From Streptomyces cynarae (GTDB taxonomy: Bacteria > Actinomycetota > Actinomycetes > Streptomycetales > Streptomycetaceae), in contig NZ_CP106793.1 of assembly GCF_025642135.1 (NCBI RefSeq), positions 1,116,001 through 1,180,000 of the forward strand: a DNA stretch of 64,000 nt, given 5' to 3'. Each line of letters starts with the position of its first letter. Positions within the stretch are counted from its first letter, which is position 1. This document shows, piece by piece, positions 9,014 through 17,782 of this stretch. The notes beneath the pieces were generated by a model that was not told the origin of the DNA, searched no databases, and saw nothing but the letters and a program-made list of their open reading frames with translations. A program made the position numbers and the translations under genes.

Positions 9014-10504
9014 ATGCCCGAGGGAACACCCCGCCGGCCCGCGGACCGCCGGCGCCGCAGAGCCGCCGCCTTTCTGACGTTTCTCGGAGCCGTGGCGGCA
9101 CTGCTGCTCCCGGCCACCGAGGCGCACGCGGCCACCGTGTCGTTCACCACCGGCGCCACACGCACCGACCAGAACGGGAACGCGCTACAGCTGCACGGCC
9201 TCGGCATCATCAAGGTGGGGAGCACCTGGTACGGCTTCGGCGAGGACAAGACCGGCGAGACCTCGTCGGACACGTCGTTCCAGGACATACCCTGCTACAC
9301 CTCGACCGACCTGGGCACCTGGACCTACCAGGGCGTCGCCCTGGCCAGACAGAGCAGCGGCGACCTGGGGCCGGGCCGCATCGTGGAGCGTCCCAAGGTC
9401 ATCTACAACGCCTCGACGAGCACGTACGTGATGTACATGCACATCGACAGCACCGACTACTCCGAGGCCAAGGTCGGTGTGGCGACCAGCAGTACCCCGT
9501 GCGGTCCGTACACCTACCAGGGAAGCTTCCGTCCGCTGGGCAACCTCAGCCGTGACATCGGCCTGTTCCAGGACACCGACGGCACCGCCTATCTGCTGAG
9601 CGAGGACCGCAACAACGGCCTGCGCATCGACAAGCTCTCCGCCGACTACCTCTCCGTGGACAGTGCGGTGGCGGTGCTGGGCGGCAGTGGCAGCAACAGC
9701 GTCGAGGCACCCGCCATGGTGAAGGTCAACGGCGTCTACTACGTGTTCGGCTCCCATCTCACCGGGTGGAGCCTGAACGACAACATCTACGCCACCGCCA
9801 CGTCACTGGGCGGCCCCTGGTCGGCGTTCCGGAACTTCGCCGCTCCCGGAACCCACACCTACGGCAGCCAGACGGCGAACGTCATCACGGTCCAGGGCAC
9901 CTCCGGGACCACCTACATCTACGCGGGCGACCGCTGGAACACCTCCGACCTCGGCTCCTCGAAGCTGATCTGGCTGCCGCTGACCATCAGGGGACGCACG
10001 GTGAACCTCGGTCAGTACCCCACGTGGTCCCTCGACGCCGGCGCCGGCACCTGGACCGCCGACAGCGGCCTTCCCACGGCAGGGGTCCACACCCTCACCG
10101 ACGTCAACAGCACTCTGCTGATGGACGTGTCGGGCGGCTCCACATCGAACGGCGCCAAGGTCATCCAGTGGACGTCCACCGGCGGCACCAACCAGCAGTG
10201 GACCTTCACCCGGGTCGGGGACAACGTCTACACCCTGAAGAGCGTGAACAGCGGCCTGTGCCTGGACGTGCCGAACCAGTCGACCGACACCGGCCTGCAA
10301 CTGCAGCAGTGGACGTGCAACGGCGGCACGAACCAGCAGTGGTTCCTCGACCTGGTGGGCAGTTACACCGGCAGCACGTACATGCTGGCCGGTGTGGGCA
10401 GCGACCTGAACATCGGTGCGGCGGGCGGTTCCACCACCAAGGGAACGGCGGTGGACCAGGAAACGGGCACCGGCGCGACGAGCCAGCAGTGGAATCTCTC
10501 CTGA
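9014..10504 (+). CDS. Secreted GH43-type exo-beta-1,3-galactanase-like enzyme with CBM13
   Basis: A 496-residue exported enzyme. The basic n-region (RRPADRRRRR), hydrophobic core and EAHA-ATV cleavage site form a signal peptide. Residues about 40-340 are a five-bladed beta-propeller of GH43 type (IKVGSTWYGFGEDK, RIVERPKVIYN, SRDIGLFQDTDGTAYLLSED, SVEAPAMVKVNGVYYVFGSH). Residues about 355-496 are a ricin-type CBM13 trefoil with three NQQW/SQQW motifs. This arrangement matches characterised bacterial exo-beta-1,3-galactanases, which trim the arabinogalactan backbone; the specificity is inferred from architecture. The downstream LacI regulator and GH-A-like gene suggest a shared degradative island. 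Confidence 0.83.
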   Translation: MPEGTPRRPADRRRRRAAAFLTFLGAVAALLLPATEAHAATVSFTTGATRTDQNGNALQLHGLGIIKVGSTWYGFGEDKTGETSSDTSFQDIPCYTSTDLGTWTYQGVALARQSSGDLGPGRIVERPKVIYNASTSTYVMYMHIDSTDYSEAKVGVATSSTPCGPYTYQGSFRPLGNLSRDIGLFQDTDGTAYLLSEDRNNGLRIDKLSADYLSVDSAVAVLGGSGSNSVEAPAMVKVNGVYYVFGSHLTGWSLNDNIYATATSLGGPWSAFRNFAAPGTHTYGSQTANVITVQGTSGTTYIYAGDRWNTSDLGSSKLIWLPLTIRGRTVNLGQYPTWSLDAGAGTWTADSGLPTAGVHTLTDVNSTLLMDVSGGSTSNGAKVIQWTSTGGTNQQWTFTRVGDNVYTLKSVNSGLCLDVPNQSTDTGLQLQQWTCNGGTNQQWFLDLVGSYTGSTYMLAGVGSDLNIGAAGGSTTKGTAVDQETGTGATSQQWNLS

Positions 10505-10568
10505 TGCCGTGAGGGGACAGGCCCGGATCGACCACCTGGTCGCCGGGCCGGGCACCCTGGACGCGACG

Positions 10569-10603
10569 GGCATCCGGCGGAAGCACTTCGTCCGTCGGAT
10601 GCC
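10569..10603 (+). terminator. Hairpin terminator after GH43-type gene
   Basis: Stems 10569-10581 and 10591-10603 pair over 13 bases with one mismatch around a 9-nt loop, 65 bp past the stop of the glycosidase gene. Confidence 0.6.
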
Positions 10604-10633
10604 GCCTCAGCTCGCGTACCCCTTGACCCGGGA

Positions 10634-10651
10634 AGTGTTATCGATAACACT
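10634..10651. promoter_or_regulatory. Perfect 18-bp palindrome, LacI-type operator
   Basis: AGTGTTATCGATAACACT is its own reverse complement and is centred on CG, as expected for LacI/GalR operators. It lies about 185 bp upstream of the LacI-family start, between that gene and the GH43-type gene. The likely role is autoregulation; direct control of the GH43-type gene would need a second copy, which I do not see before 9014. Confidence 0.75.
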
Positions 10652-10835
10652 CACGTCTGCTTCGCATGGTGATCGATGACATGACGGAGGCTGCGACTCC
10701 GTCTCCCAGGTGCTGCTCACCATCCCGGCGGTGCCGGCCGTGAGCCCTGGCGGTGAAGCGGCGGGCGCATGAACACCGCGATGCAGCAGTCCACATCGGC
10801 AGACACGACGGATCACCCACCAGGAGTCCACCGAC

Positions 10836-11918
10836 ATGCAGGAATCGGCCCCGGTCCCCGTGCCGGACGCGAAGTCGTCCCAGGAACCCGCCGACCGGCC
10901 GCGGTCGGTCAGCATCTGGGACGTGGCGAAAGTGGCCGGGGTCTCGCATCAGACCGTCTCCCGGGTCGTCAACGGCAACCCGAAGGTGCGCCAGTCGACC
11001 CGGGACCGGGTGCTGCAGGTGATCGAGGAGATGGGCTACAAGCCCAACCGACTGGCGCGGGCACTGGCCGGCGGACCGGTCCGGTCCGTGACCGTGCTGA
11101 CCTCCGACACCACTCTGTACGGTGCCTCGCTGGCGCTGCGCGGTATCGAGGAGGCCGCCCGGGCGGCCGACTTCACGGTGGCCATCAGCGTCCTGGACGA
11201 GGACGCGGCGGAGTCTCCGAACGAGGTGGCGTCCCGGCCGGCCCGCCCCGGTGAGCCGGTGCTGGTGATCGCCTTCAACGCACCGGGAGCGCGTGCCTGG
11301 CAGACACTGTCGGCCGAGTTCCCCGCGGCGGCGGTCGTCGAGCGGCCGGAGGAGGGACGCGGCGACGACCGACCGGTGGCGTGGATCGACGACCGGTCGG
11401 CGGCCGCGCAGGCCACCCGCTACCTGCTCGGCCTCGGGCACCGGACCGTCCACTACATGGCCATCCCTTCGTCGACCACCCGCATCGGCCAGCGCGCCTG
11501 CGGCTGGCGGGAGGCTCTCGCGGACGCGGGGCGGCCGGTACCCGAGCCGGTAGAGGGCGGTTGGAGCCCGCGATCGGGGTATCTGGCCGCACGTGCCCTG
11601 GTGGCCGACCCGGAGGTCACCGCCCTTCTGTGCGGCAACGACGACCTGGCGCTCGGGGTGCTGCGCGCGGCCCGGGAAGCCGGCCGTGACGTGCCGGGAG
11701 ACCTGAGCGTCATGGGCTTCGACGACGTACCGCATGCGGCGTTCGCACATCCGGCCCTCACCACGGTCCGACTGGACTTCGACGGGCTGGGACGCGGTGC
11801 CTTCGGCATGTTGCACCGGCTGCTGGACCCGCAGAACGCGCCCGCGCCGGCGCTGTGGGCCGAGCCCGAACTCATCGTCCGGGACAGTACCGGCCCGGCG
11901 CCCGGCCGGACCGGCTGA
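10836..11918 (+). CDS. LacI-family transcriptional regulator
   Basis: A 360-residue sugar-responsive repressor. The N-terminal helix-turn-helix is at about residues 25-70 (IWDVAKVAGVSHQTVSRVVN, then the hinge-helix NRLARALAG). The periplasmic-binding-protein-like ligand domain follows, with the conserved LLCGNDDLALGVLRAARE and VMGFDDVPHAAFAHPALTTVR blocks. ATG 10836 is preceded by an AGGAG site. It sits between two secreted glycosidase genes and behind a perfect palindrome, so it most likely represses this island and is relieved by a breakdown sugar. The ligand is not predictable; arabinose- or galactose-type oligosaccharides are the best guess. Confidence 0.93.
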   Translation: MQESAPVPVPDAKSSQEPADRPRSVSIWDVAKVAGVSHQTVSRVVNGNPKVRQSTRDRVLQVIEEMGYKPNRLARALAGGPVRSVTVLTSDTTLYGASLALRGIEEAARAADFTVAISVLDEDAAESPNEVASRPARPGEPVLVIAFNAPGARAWQTLSAEFPAAAVVERPEEGRGDDRPVAWIDDRSAAAQATRYLLGLGHRTVHYMAIPSSTTRIGQRACGWREALADAGRPVPEPVEGGWSPRSGYLAARALVADPEVTALLCGNDDLALGVLRAAREAGRDVPGDLSVMGFDDVPHAAFAHPALTTVRLDFDGLGRGAFGMLHRLLDPQNAPAPALWAEPELIVRDSTGPAPGRTG

Positions 11919-11942
11919 GCCGACGGCCGGTCCGTTCGGTTC

Positions 11943-12075
11943 GGCCGGTCCAGCCGGTCCAGCCGGTTCCAGCCGGTTCTGACGTAGTTGACCGACCCTT
12001 CACCCACCGACCTCATTCCCACACCTCCGGTCTCCGGTCTCCGATCTCCATCTCCGATCTCCATCTCCGATCCCC
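11943..12075. repeat. Short tandem repeats between regulator and glycosidase
   Basis: Two low-complexity blocks lie here: several copies of a CCAGCCGGT unit at about 11946-11980, and about five copies of a TCTCC(G/A)-type 12-base pyrimidine unit at about 12025-12075. They lie in the 323-bp gap between the LacI gene and the next glycosidase, which has no gene. Confidence 0.65.
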
Positions 12076-12167
12076 TTCCCGAGCCACCGTCACCCGTCGA
12101 CGTACGCGCCGCGGTACCGCCTTGCCCGGTACCGCCCACGGCGTCGGTACACCGCTCCGTCCGCAGG

Positions 12168-12187
12168 GGATGTGAGCGATCACATCC
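12168..12187. promoter_or_regulatory. Inverted repeat, LacI/CebR-like operator
   Basis: GGATGTGA and TCACATCC flank a GCGA centre 55 bp upstream of the GH-A-like start. TGTGAGCGATCACA resembles the TGGGAGCGCTCCCA type of LacI-family sites in Streptomyces, but differs from the 10634-10651 palindrome, so a different LacI protein may bind it. Confidence 0.6.
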
Positions 12188-12241
12188 GGTCTGTACCCCG
12201 AGTCCTCCCGCACCGTGGCGGGAGAGGAAGGTGAGGTTCCC

Positions 12242-14863
12242 ATGCCTGTTGCCACCCGCACCCGCGGCGGCCCGCCGCCGCGACGTACCGGACCCGGCAG
12301 AAGCGTGTTCTCCGGCGCGCTGTTGGCGGCGACCGCCCTGGTCGGCGCCACGCTCGCCGGAACCCAGACGGCCGCCGCGGCGACCCAGACGTTCACGGTG
12401 GACCTCGGCACCACCACCGGTGCCGTACTGCGCGGTTCGAACGGCGCGCTCTACGGGCAGAGCGACGACGGAGTTCCCGGAGACGGTCTGCTGGCGCCGC
12501 TGAAGCTGACCACCGGCTCCCAGAAGCCCCCGAACGGCGCCCAGCACCCCAACGGCGACATCATGCAGGTCGCCCCGTCGTTCTTCCGCAACGGCGGCGG
12601 CACGATGTACACCAACATCCAGGACGAGTACTCGGACTGGCCGTACCAGAACCTCGGGATCAGCGACTACCTCACCAAGGTCGACACCGCGGTCAACGCC
12701 GTCAAGAGCACCTCCTGGGCGAACAAGGTGGTCTTCGTCCCGTTCAACGAGCCGGACGGCAACTGGTACACAGGGCTCGGCAGCTCCAACTCCAGCACCT
12801 ACGCCTCGGCCCTGAACAGCTTCGAGTCCGACTGGAGCACCGTCTACCGGCGCATCAAGAGCGACTTCCCCGGCGCGAAGATAGGCGGGCCCAACACCGC
12901 CAACTTCAACAGCAAGTTCTTCGGCGACTTCCTCACCTACGCCAAGGCCAACAACCAGCTTCCGGACGTGTTCACCTGGCACGAGCTGGGCCCCGGCTCG
13001 CTCGCCGACTACCGCAGCCACTACAGCACCTACCGCTCCCTGGAGAGCGTCCGCGGCATCAGCCCCATCACCATCAACATCGACGAGTACTCCAACCGGC
13101 GCGACCTGTCGGTGCCCGGGCAGATGGTGCAGTGGGCCGCGATGTTCGAGGACACCAAGGTCTATGCCGAGCAGCCGTACTGGGACATCGCCGGCAACAT
13201 GGACGGCAACACCGTCCACACCAACATCCCCAACGGCACCTGGTGGTTCTGGCACTGGTACGCCCAGATGACCGGCCAGACCGTCCAGACCACACCGCCG
13301 CAGGCCAACACCATCGACACCCTGCAGGGCATCGCCTCCCTGGACACCTCCCGCCAGCAGGCGCAGGTGATCGTCGGCGGATCGGCCACCGACACCAACG
13401 TGGTGATCAACCACATCCCCTCCGCCACCTTCGGCAGCAACGTCGAAGTCTCCGTCCAGGCCCTGGACTGGAGTGGCTACGAGGGCAACTCCGCCCCGCC
13501 GCGGACCATCTCCCGCGCCGCCTACACCCCCTCCGGCGGCTCCATCACCGTGCCGCTCACCGGTCTGAACAGCATGTCCGCCTACCGGATCACGGTCACC
13601 CCCAACGGCGGAGGCACCGCCGCCACCCCGAGCGTGCCCTACAGCGCCTCCTACGAGGCCGAGAACGCCGCCATCACCGACGGCACCATCGCCACCCAGG
13701 GCACCGTGAGCAACGCCAACGGCTACGCCGCCTCGGGCACCAAGGACGTCGGCTTCCTGACCCAGAGCGACAGCAAGGTCGTCTTCACCGTCAGCGTCCC
13801 CTCGACGGGTACCTACAACCTGCGCGTCTTCTACGGCAACCAGAACGGGTCCCCCTCGCAGCAGGTCCTGCGCGTCGACGGCGCCAACCCCCGGTTCGTG
13901 AACTACCCCTCGACGCTGAACTGGCAGTACCGCTCCACGGTCACCGTCCCGGTCAGCCTGAGCGCGGGCAGCCACACCATCTCGCTCGCCGTGACCGACC
14001 CCACGCTCGGCACCTCCGCCGGCCAGGTCACCCTGGACAAGATCGACCTCACCGCCGCGCAGAGCACCCCGGAGACGGTGTACGAGGCGACGCTCGCCGA
14101 CGTCAGCGGAAGCCCGGCCTACTCGTACAGTGACATCGGCGAGACCGGCACCGGCCGCCTCACCATGACCTCCGGTGACAGCGCCACCTTCGACACCTAC
14201 GCCCCCACCGACGGCTACTACACGGTCAAGACCGACTACGCCTCCGTCGGCGGCAGCAGCAACCTCGCCCTGAACGGCACCACCGTGGCCACCTACGGCT
14301 CCTCCGGCGGCGCCTCCACCACCTCCAGCGCCCGCCTGTACCTGGCGGCCGGCATCAACCGCGTCACCGTCAGCCCAAGCAGCGGCACCACCCTCACCCT
14401 GCGCGACCTGAAGGTGGACGGCTCCGGTGACACCACCGGCGTCACCAAGTACGAGGCCGAGAACGCCACCCTGGCCGGCGCCGCGAGGATCCAGTCCAAC
14501 ACCTGGACCTCCGGCGGGAAGGACGTCGGCTACATCGGCAACGGCTCCGCCAACACCCTCACCTTCGGCAACGTCGACGCCGCCACCGCCGGCCGGTACA
14601 CGGTCGTGATCCACTACGCCGAGAACGACCGGGCGGGCACCGGCAACTACAACACCAACGTCAAGTCCCGTACCGCCCAGCTGTCGGTCAACGGAGGCAC
14701 CGCCACCACGCTGACCTTCCGCAACACCTACAGCTGGAGCGACTTCTGGTCACTGCCCACCACCGTCACCCTCAACGCCGGAACCAACACCCTCACCCTC
14801 TCCAACCCCTCCGCCTACGCACCCGACATCGACTACATCGAGGTCGCGCCGGTCAACGGCTGA
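12242..14863 (+). CDS. Secreted GH-A-like glycoside hydrolase with C-terminal CBM35/CBM6-type modules
   Basis: An 873-residue exported protein. The signal peptide ends near TQTAAAA-TQT. Residues about 45-360 look like a (beta/alpha)8 hydrolase: VVFVPFNEPDGNWY carries the Asn-Glu pair typical of the clan GH-A acid/base, and ITINIDEYSNRR holds a candidate nucleophile Glu. A beta-sandwich follows, then jelly-roll modules that begin YEAENA (near residue 475) and again YEAENA (near 735) with GKDVGYIG, which is characteristic of CBM35/CBM6. A degenerate module lies between them. The family (GH39-like or other) is not certain. ATG 12242 has a GGAAGGTGAGG site. It probably works with the exo-galactanase-like enzyme on plant or algal polysaccharide. 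Confidence 0.8.
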   Translation: MPVATRTRGGPPPRRTGPGRSVFSGALLAATALVGATLAGTQTAAAATQTFTVDLGTTTGAVLRGSNGALYGQSDDGVPGDGLLAPLKLTTGSQKPPNGAQHPNGDIMQVAPSFFRNGGGTMYTNIQDEYSDWPYQNLGISDYLTKVDTAVNAVKSTSWANKVVFVPFNEPDGNWYTGLGSSNSSTYASALNSFESDWSTVYRRIKSDFPGAKIGGPNTANFNSKFFGDFLTYAKANNQLPDVFTWHELGPGSLADYRSHYSTYRSLESVRGISPITINIDEYSNRRDLSVPGQMVQWAAMFEDTKVYAEQPYWDIAGNMDGNTVHTNIPNGTWWFWHWYAQMTGQTVQTTPPQANTIDTLQGIASLDTSRQQAQVIVGGSATDTNVVINHIPSATFGSNVEVSVQALDWSGYEGNSAPPRTISRAAYTPSGGSITVPLTGLNSMSAYRITVTPNGGGTAATPSVPYSASYEAENAAITDGTIATQGTVSNANGYAASGTKDVGFLTQSDSKVVFTVSVPSTGTYNLRVFYGNQNGSPSQQVLRVDGANPRFVNYPSTLNWQYRSTVTVPVSLSAGSHTISLAVTDPTLGTSAGQVTLDKIDLTAAQSTPETVYEATLADVSGSPAYSYSDIGETGTGRLTMTSGDSATFDTYAPTDGYYTVKTDYASVGGSSNLALNGTTVATYGSSGGASTTSSARLYLAAGINRVTVSPSSGTTLTLRDLKVDGSGDTTGVTKYEAENATLAGAARIQSNTWTSGGKDVGYIGNGSANTLTFGNVDAATAGRYTVVIHYAENDRAGTGNYNTNVKSRTAQLSVNGGTATTLTFRNTYSWSDFWSLPTTVTLNAGTNTLTLSNPSAYAPDIDYIEVAPVNG

Positions 14864-14882
14864 CCGTCACCGCGCACACGAA

Positions 14883-14915
14883 CCGCCGCCGGACCGCACC
14901 CGGGCCCGGCGGCGG
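14883..14915 (+). terminator. GC-rich hairpin terminator
   Basis: Stems 14883-14892 and 14906-14915 are perfectly complementary (10 bp). It follows the glycosidase stop by 20 bp and precedes the end of the convergent phosphatase gene, so it may serve both. Confidence 0.6.
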
Positions 14916-14930
14916 CCCCGCCCGGCTTCG

Positions 14931-15977
14931 TCACCGGTACCGGAGCAGCAGCATCGCCGCGTCGTCCTGGAGCGGGCCGTTCACATGCTGGAGCAGGTCC
15001 TGGCGCAGGGATTCCAACGCCGCCTCGGGGTCCGGTTCCTTGAGCAGGTACGCGCGTTCGGTGAGGGGATAGAACCGGCCGTCGGCATCACGTGCCTCGA
15101 TGATCCCGTCGGTGTACAGCAGAAGTTGGTCGCCCGGGAGGAAGTCGGTGCCGAACGGCTCCGGTTCGGCCGGGCCGTGTTCACCGAGGCCCAGCGGGAG
15201 CGCGTACGCGGGCGGTTCGGGAAGGTGCATGGTCCCGTCGGACCGGATCACCATGGGTGCGGGGTGGCCGAAGTTGAGGAACGTGGCCTGATGCCCGCTC
15301 ACCTCGGCAAGGATGGCGGTGACGAACTTCTCGCCGTCCAGTTGCCGGGCGACAGACCGCTCGAGCCTGCGTCCGACCCGCACCAGGTCCGCTTCGTCCA
15401 GCGCGGCCTCCCGGAAGGCCCCGAGAACCACGGCCGCGGTCTCCACCGCCTCCAGTCCGTTGCCCTGGACGTCCCCCACGATGACCCGAACGCCCTGGGA
15501 TGCGGCGACGACTTCGTACAGGTCTCCGCCGATCCGGGCCTCGGCGACAGCGGACGTGTAGGAGACGGCCGCTCTCAGACGGCCGGCAAGCCGAGGCACC
15601 GGCTTGAGCAGCACCCGCTGGGCCGCCTCGGCGATCGACCGGACGCTGTCCAGCTCCGCCTCCCGCTTCCGGCGCATGGACACGGCCAGGAGCCCGGCGA
15701 TGGTGACCCCCACGACGGAGGCGAAGGTCATGGAGCCGCGCCGCACGTCGGTCAGGTTGTCGTACCAGGCCAGGCCGACGCACAGCAGCAGCGCTGTCCC
15801 GCCGACGCACGCGGTGCGTCTCCAGCCGCCCACGAGAGGGGCGAACGCCGGTCCCAGCGACACCAGGGGCAGGAAGTGCATGGACGGGCCGACTACGACG
15901 TCGACCACCGCGACCGTAGCCATCATGGCGAAGGGCAGCACGGACAGGACGGTCGACTGGCGGTTCTCCGAGGTCAC
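14931..15977 (-). CDS. Membrane-anchored PP2C/SpoIIE-type serine phosphatase
   Basis: About 348 residues: three or four N-terminal transmembrane helices (residues about 10-100) followed by a cytosolic SpoIIE-family PPM phosphatase domain. Metal-binding aspartates are visible in ARIGGDLYEVV and VIVGDVQGNGLEA, with LLLYTDGIIEARD and the C-terminal DDAAMLLLRYR motif completing the fold. Such proteins dephosphorylate anti-anti-sigma factors in partner-switching stress pathways; no partner gene is adjacent. The frame is open to an ATG at 16073, but GTG 15975-15977 with a GGAGGG site is favoured. Confidence 0.88.
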   Translation of the reverse strand: MTSENRQSTVLSVLPFAMMATVAVVDVVVGPSMHFLPLVSLGPAFAPLVGGWRRTACVGGTALLLCVGLAWYDNLTDVRRGSMTFASVVGVTIAGLLAVSMRRKREAELDSVRSIAEAAQRVLLKPVPRLAGRLRAAVSYTSAVAEARIGGDLYEVVAASQGVRVIVGDVQGNGLEAVETAAVVLGAFREAALDEADLVRVGRRLERSVARQLDGEKFVTAILAEVSGHQATFLNFGHPAPMVIRSDGTMHLPEPPAYALPLGLGEHGPAEPEPFGTDFLPGDQLLLYTDGIIEARDADGRFYPLTERAYLLKEPDPEAALESLRQDLLQHVNGPLQDDAAMLLLRYR

Positions 15978-16175
15978 GTCGCCCTCCGGCACCGGGGCGG
16001 CCTGTCCCGGATCAAGGGGGTCGGACAGGCCGCTGGAACCTTCCCCCCGCGCTGCGGGCCTCGCACACCGCATCGTCGCAGACGTACCTGTCGGTCCTCA
16101 TGAAAAGCCTCGCGGATCCCCGTAAAGAGGTAGCCGCCACCGCGCCGGGCTCATCCGATTCTCATCCGCGCCCTC

Positions 16176-16212
16176 GTGGAGCATGACCCGGTGGAGCATG
16201 ACCCGGTGGAGC
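16176..16212. repeat. 15-bp tandem repeat (2.5 copies)
   Basis: GTGGAGCATGACCCG occurs at 16176-16190 and 16191-16205, followed by a partial copy to 16212. It lies in the gap between the phosphatase gene and the end of the PepSY gene. Confidence 0.75.
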
Positions 16213-16252
16213 GCCTGTCGTCTCCGTCCGGCGTCCACGGCCGCGCGTCGGA

Positions 16253-17647
16253 TCACGCCGCGCGGCCGCCGACGGCGCGCCTGCCGCGCCGATGGGCGAT
16301 CTCCCCCAGCACGACGTCCACCGCGATGAACGCCGCGAGCGGTATGCCGAGCAGCGGCACGAAGTAGCCGAGGACCGCAACCGCCGCCATGCAGGGCACG
16401 AGGATCTGTGGCGGCACCTGCTGCCAGGCGCCGCGCGGGATCGGCCGCCCGAACGCCCCGGCCCGGCCGCGCTGCCACCACATGCGGTATCCCCAGACGA
16501 TCAGCAGGACCAGGCAGAGCGCGAGCGCCATCAGGGCGATCTGGTTGACGATCCCGAAGAGGACGCCGGTGTGCAGGTCGATGCCCCAACGGGTCAGCTT
16601 GGCAAGGACCGGGTAGTCCGCGAAGCGCACAACGTCGGTGACGTCGCCGGTGGCCGGATCGACGGCGACCGAGTCCTGCTTCCCGGGCCAGCTGCGCTGC
16701 ACCTGCTTCACGACGTACGCGGAGGTCGCGTCGGCGGGCGGGACGATCTCCACCGGGTCGCTCAGCCCCTCCCCGCGTGCCGCCGCCAACACCGCGTCGA
16801 GGCCCACGCCGTGCTCGCCGCCGCCGGTGGCCGCCGCCGAGCCGTGACCCGCGTGCTCGCCGCTCACCGCCGCCGAGACCGACGGGGTGGCCTGGCCGAG
16901 CGAGGTGCGCAGTTCGTCGACGTTGGCCCCCGCGTAGGTGGACCACGTCAGGCCCGTCGCCGAGAGGAAGAAGAACCCGGCGGCGGCCCACACGCCGACC
17001 GTCCCGTGCAGACCGAGGGTGCGGCGGCGGCCGCTCGTGCCGCGCACCGCGCGCTGTGAACGCCGGCGCGCGAACCACAGCACGAGGCCCCCACCGGCGA
17101 TCACCCACAGCCAGCTGGCGGCGAGTTCGCTGTAGAGCCGCCCGTTCTCGCCGAGGTGCAGGTCGCGGTGGAACTCGTCGATCCAGGTGCGCAGCGGCAG
17201 GGCGCCGGTGGAGCCGTACTGCTCCATGGCGCCGCGCACCTTCCCGGTGTACGGGTCGACGAACACGGCGAGTGTGTGGTCCTCGGCGACGCCGGGGACG
17301 CCGGACAGCAGCACCCTGGTGGTGGCGTCCTTCGCCGGGGAGGGCCGTACGGCGGACAGCGCGCCCTCGGGGTGGGCCCTGCGGGCGGCGGCGACCTGCT
17401 CGCTGATCGGCAGCTTGCCACCGCCGACCGGGACGGTCAGCTCGTCGGCGTAGACGATCTTCTCCGCCTGGAACGAGGCGGCGTAAAGGAATCCCGTCAG
17501 GGCGGCTGTCAGCAGGAACGGGGCGACGAGAAGGCCGGCGTGGAAGTGCAGGCGCAGTACCAGGGGGCGCAAGGGCGCCCATCGTGAAGGTGAGGGGGCG
17601 ACGGACTGCGCGGACTCGTCCGTCGTGGGCGAGGGAGGGGTGGGCAT
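16253..17647 (-). CDS. PepSY-associated transmembrane protein
   Basis: A 464-residue membrane protein of the PepSY-TM family. It has an N-terminal anchor (LRPLVLRLHFHAGLLVAPFLL), an extracytoplasmic PepSY region with VDPYTGKVRG, a second helix, a HRDLHLGENGRLYSELAASW block, a His-rich loop (GEHAGHGS), and a C-terminal helical part with WGIDLHTGVLFGIVNQ. Conserved His residues at helix ends are typical and suggest a metal- or haem-related role, often in iron uptake or reduction. A GGAGAGG site precedes ATG 17647. No operon partner is evident. Confidence 0.87.
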   Translation of the reverse strand: MPTPPSPTTDESAQSVAPSPSRWAPLRPLVLRLHFHAGLLVAPFLLTAALTGFLYAASFQAEKIVYADELTVPVGGGKLPISEQVAAARRAHPEGALSAVRPSPAKDATTRVLLSGVPGVAEDHTLAVFVDPYTGKVRGAMEQYGSTGALPLRTWIDEFHRDLHLGENGRLYSELAASWLWVIAGGGLVLWFARRRSQRAVRGTSGRRRTLGLHGTVGVWAAAGFFFLSATGLTWSTYAGANVDELRTSLGQATPSVSAAVSGEHAGHGSAAATGGGEHGVGLDAVLAAARGEGLSDPVEIVPPADATSAYVVKQVQRSWPGKQDSVAVDPATGDVTDVVRFADYPVLAKLTRWGIDLHTGVLFGIVNQIALMALALCLVLLIVWGYRMWWQRGRAGAFGRPIPRGAWQQVPPQILVPCMAAVAVLGYFVPLLGIPLAAFIAVDVVLGEIAHRRGRRAVGGRAA

Positions 17648-17782
17648 CGGCGGGCCTCTCCGGGGGCTCGTTTCTCAGCGGTGGCGGTCCAGAGGTCGGA
17701 GCAGGACAGGGCCGGGTTCCGCCAGGTGCACGTGGCGTGCGTCACACGTCAGGCGCCGACGGGGCCGTGGCATGCTGGCGCG

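Noticed and set aside
11453..14614. A 1053-codon open frame on the minus strand opposite the GH-A-like gene
   Set aside because: Low-complexity Gly/Val/Ala protein without a family; it is the usual antisense shadow of a high-GC gene with GC-rich third positions.
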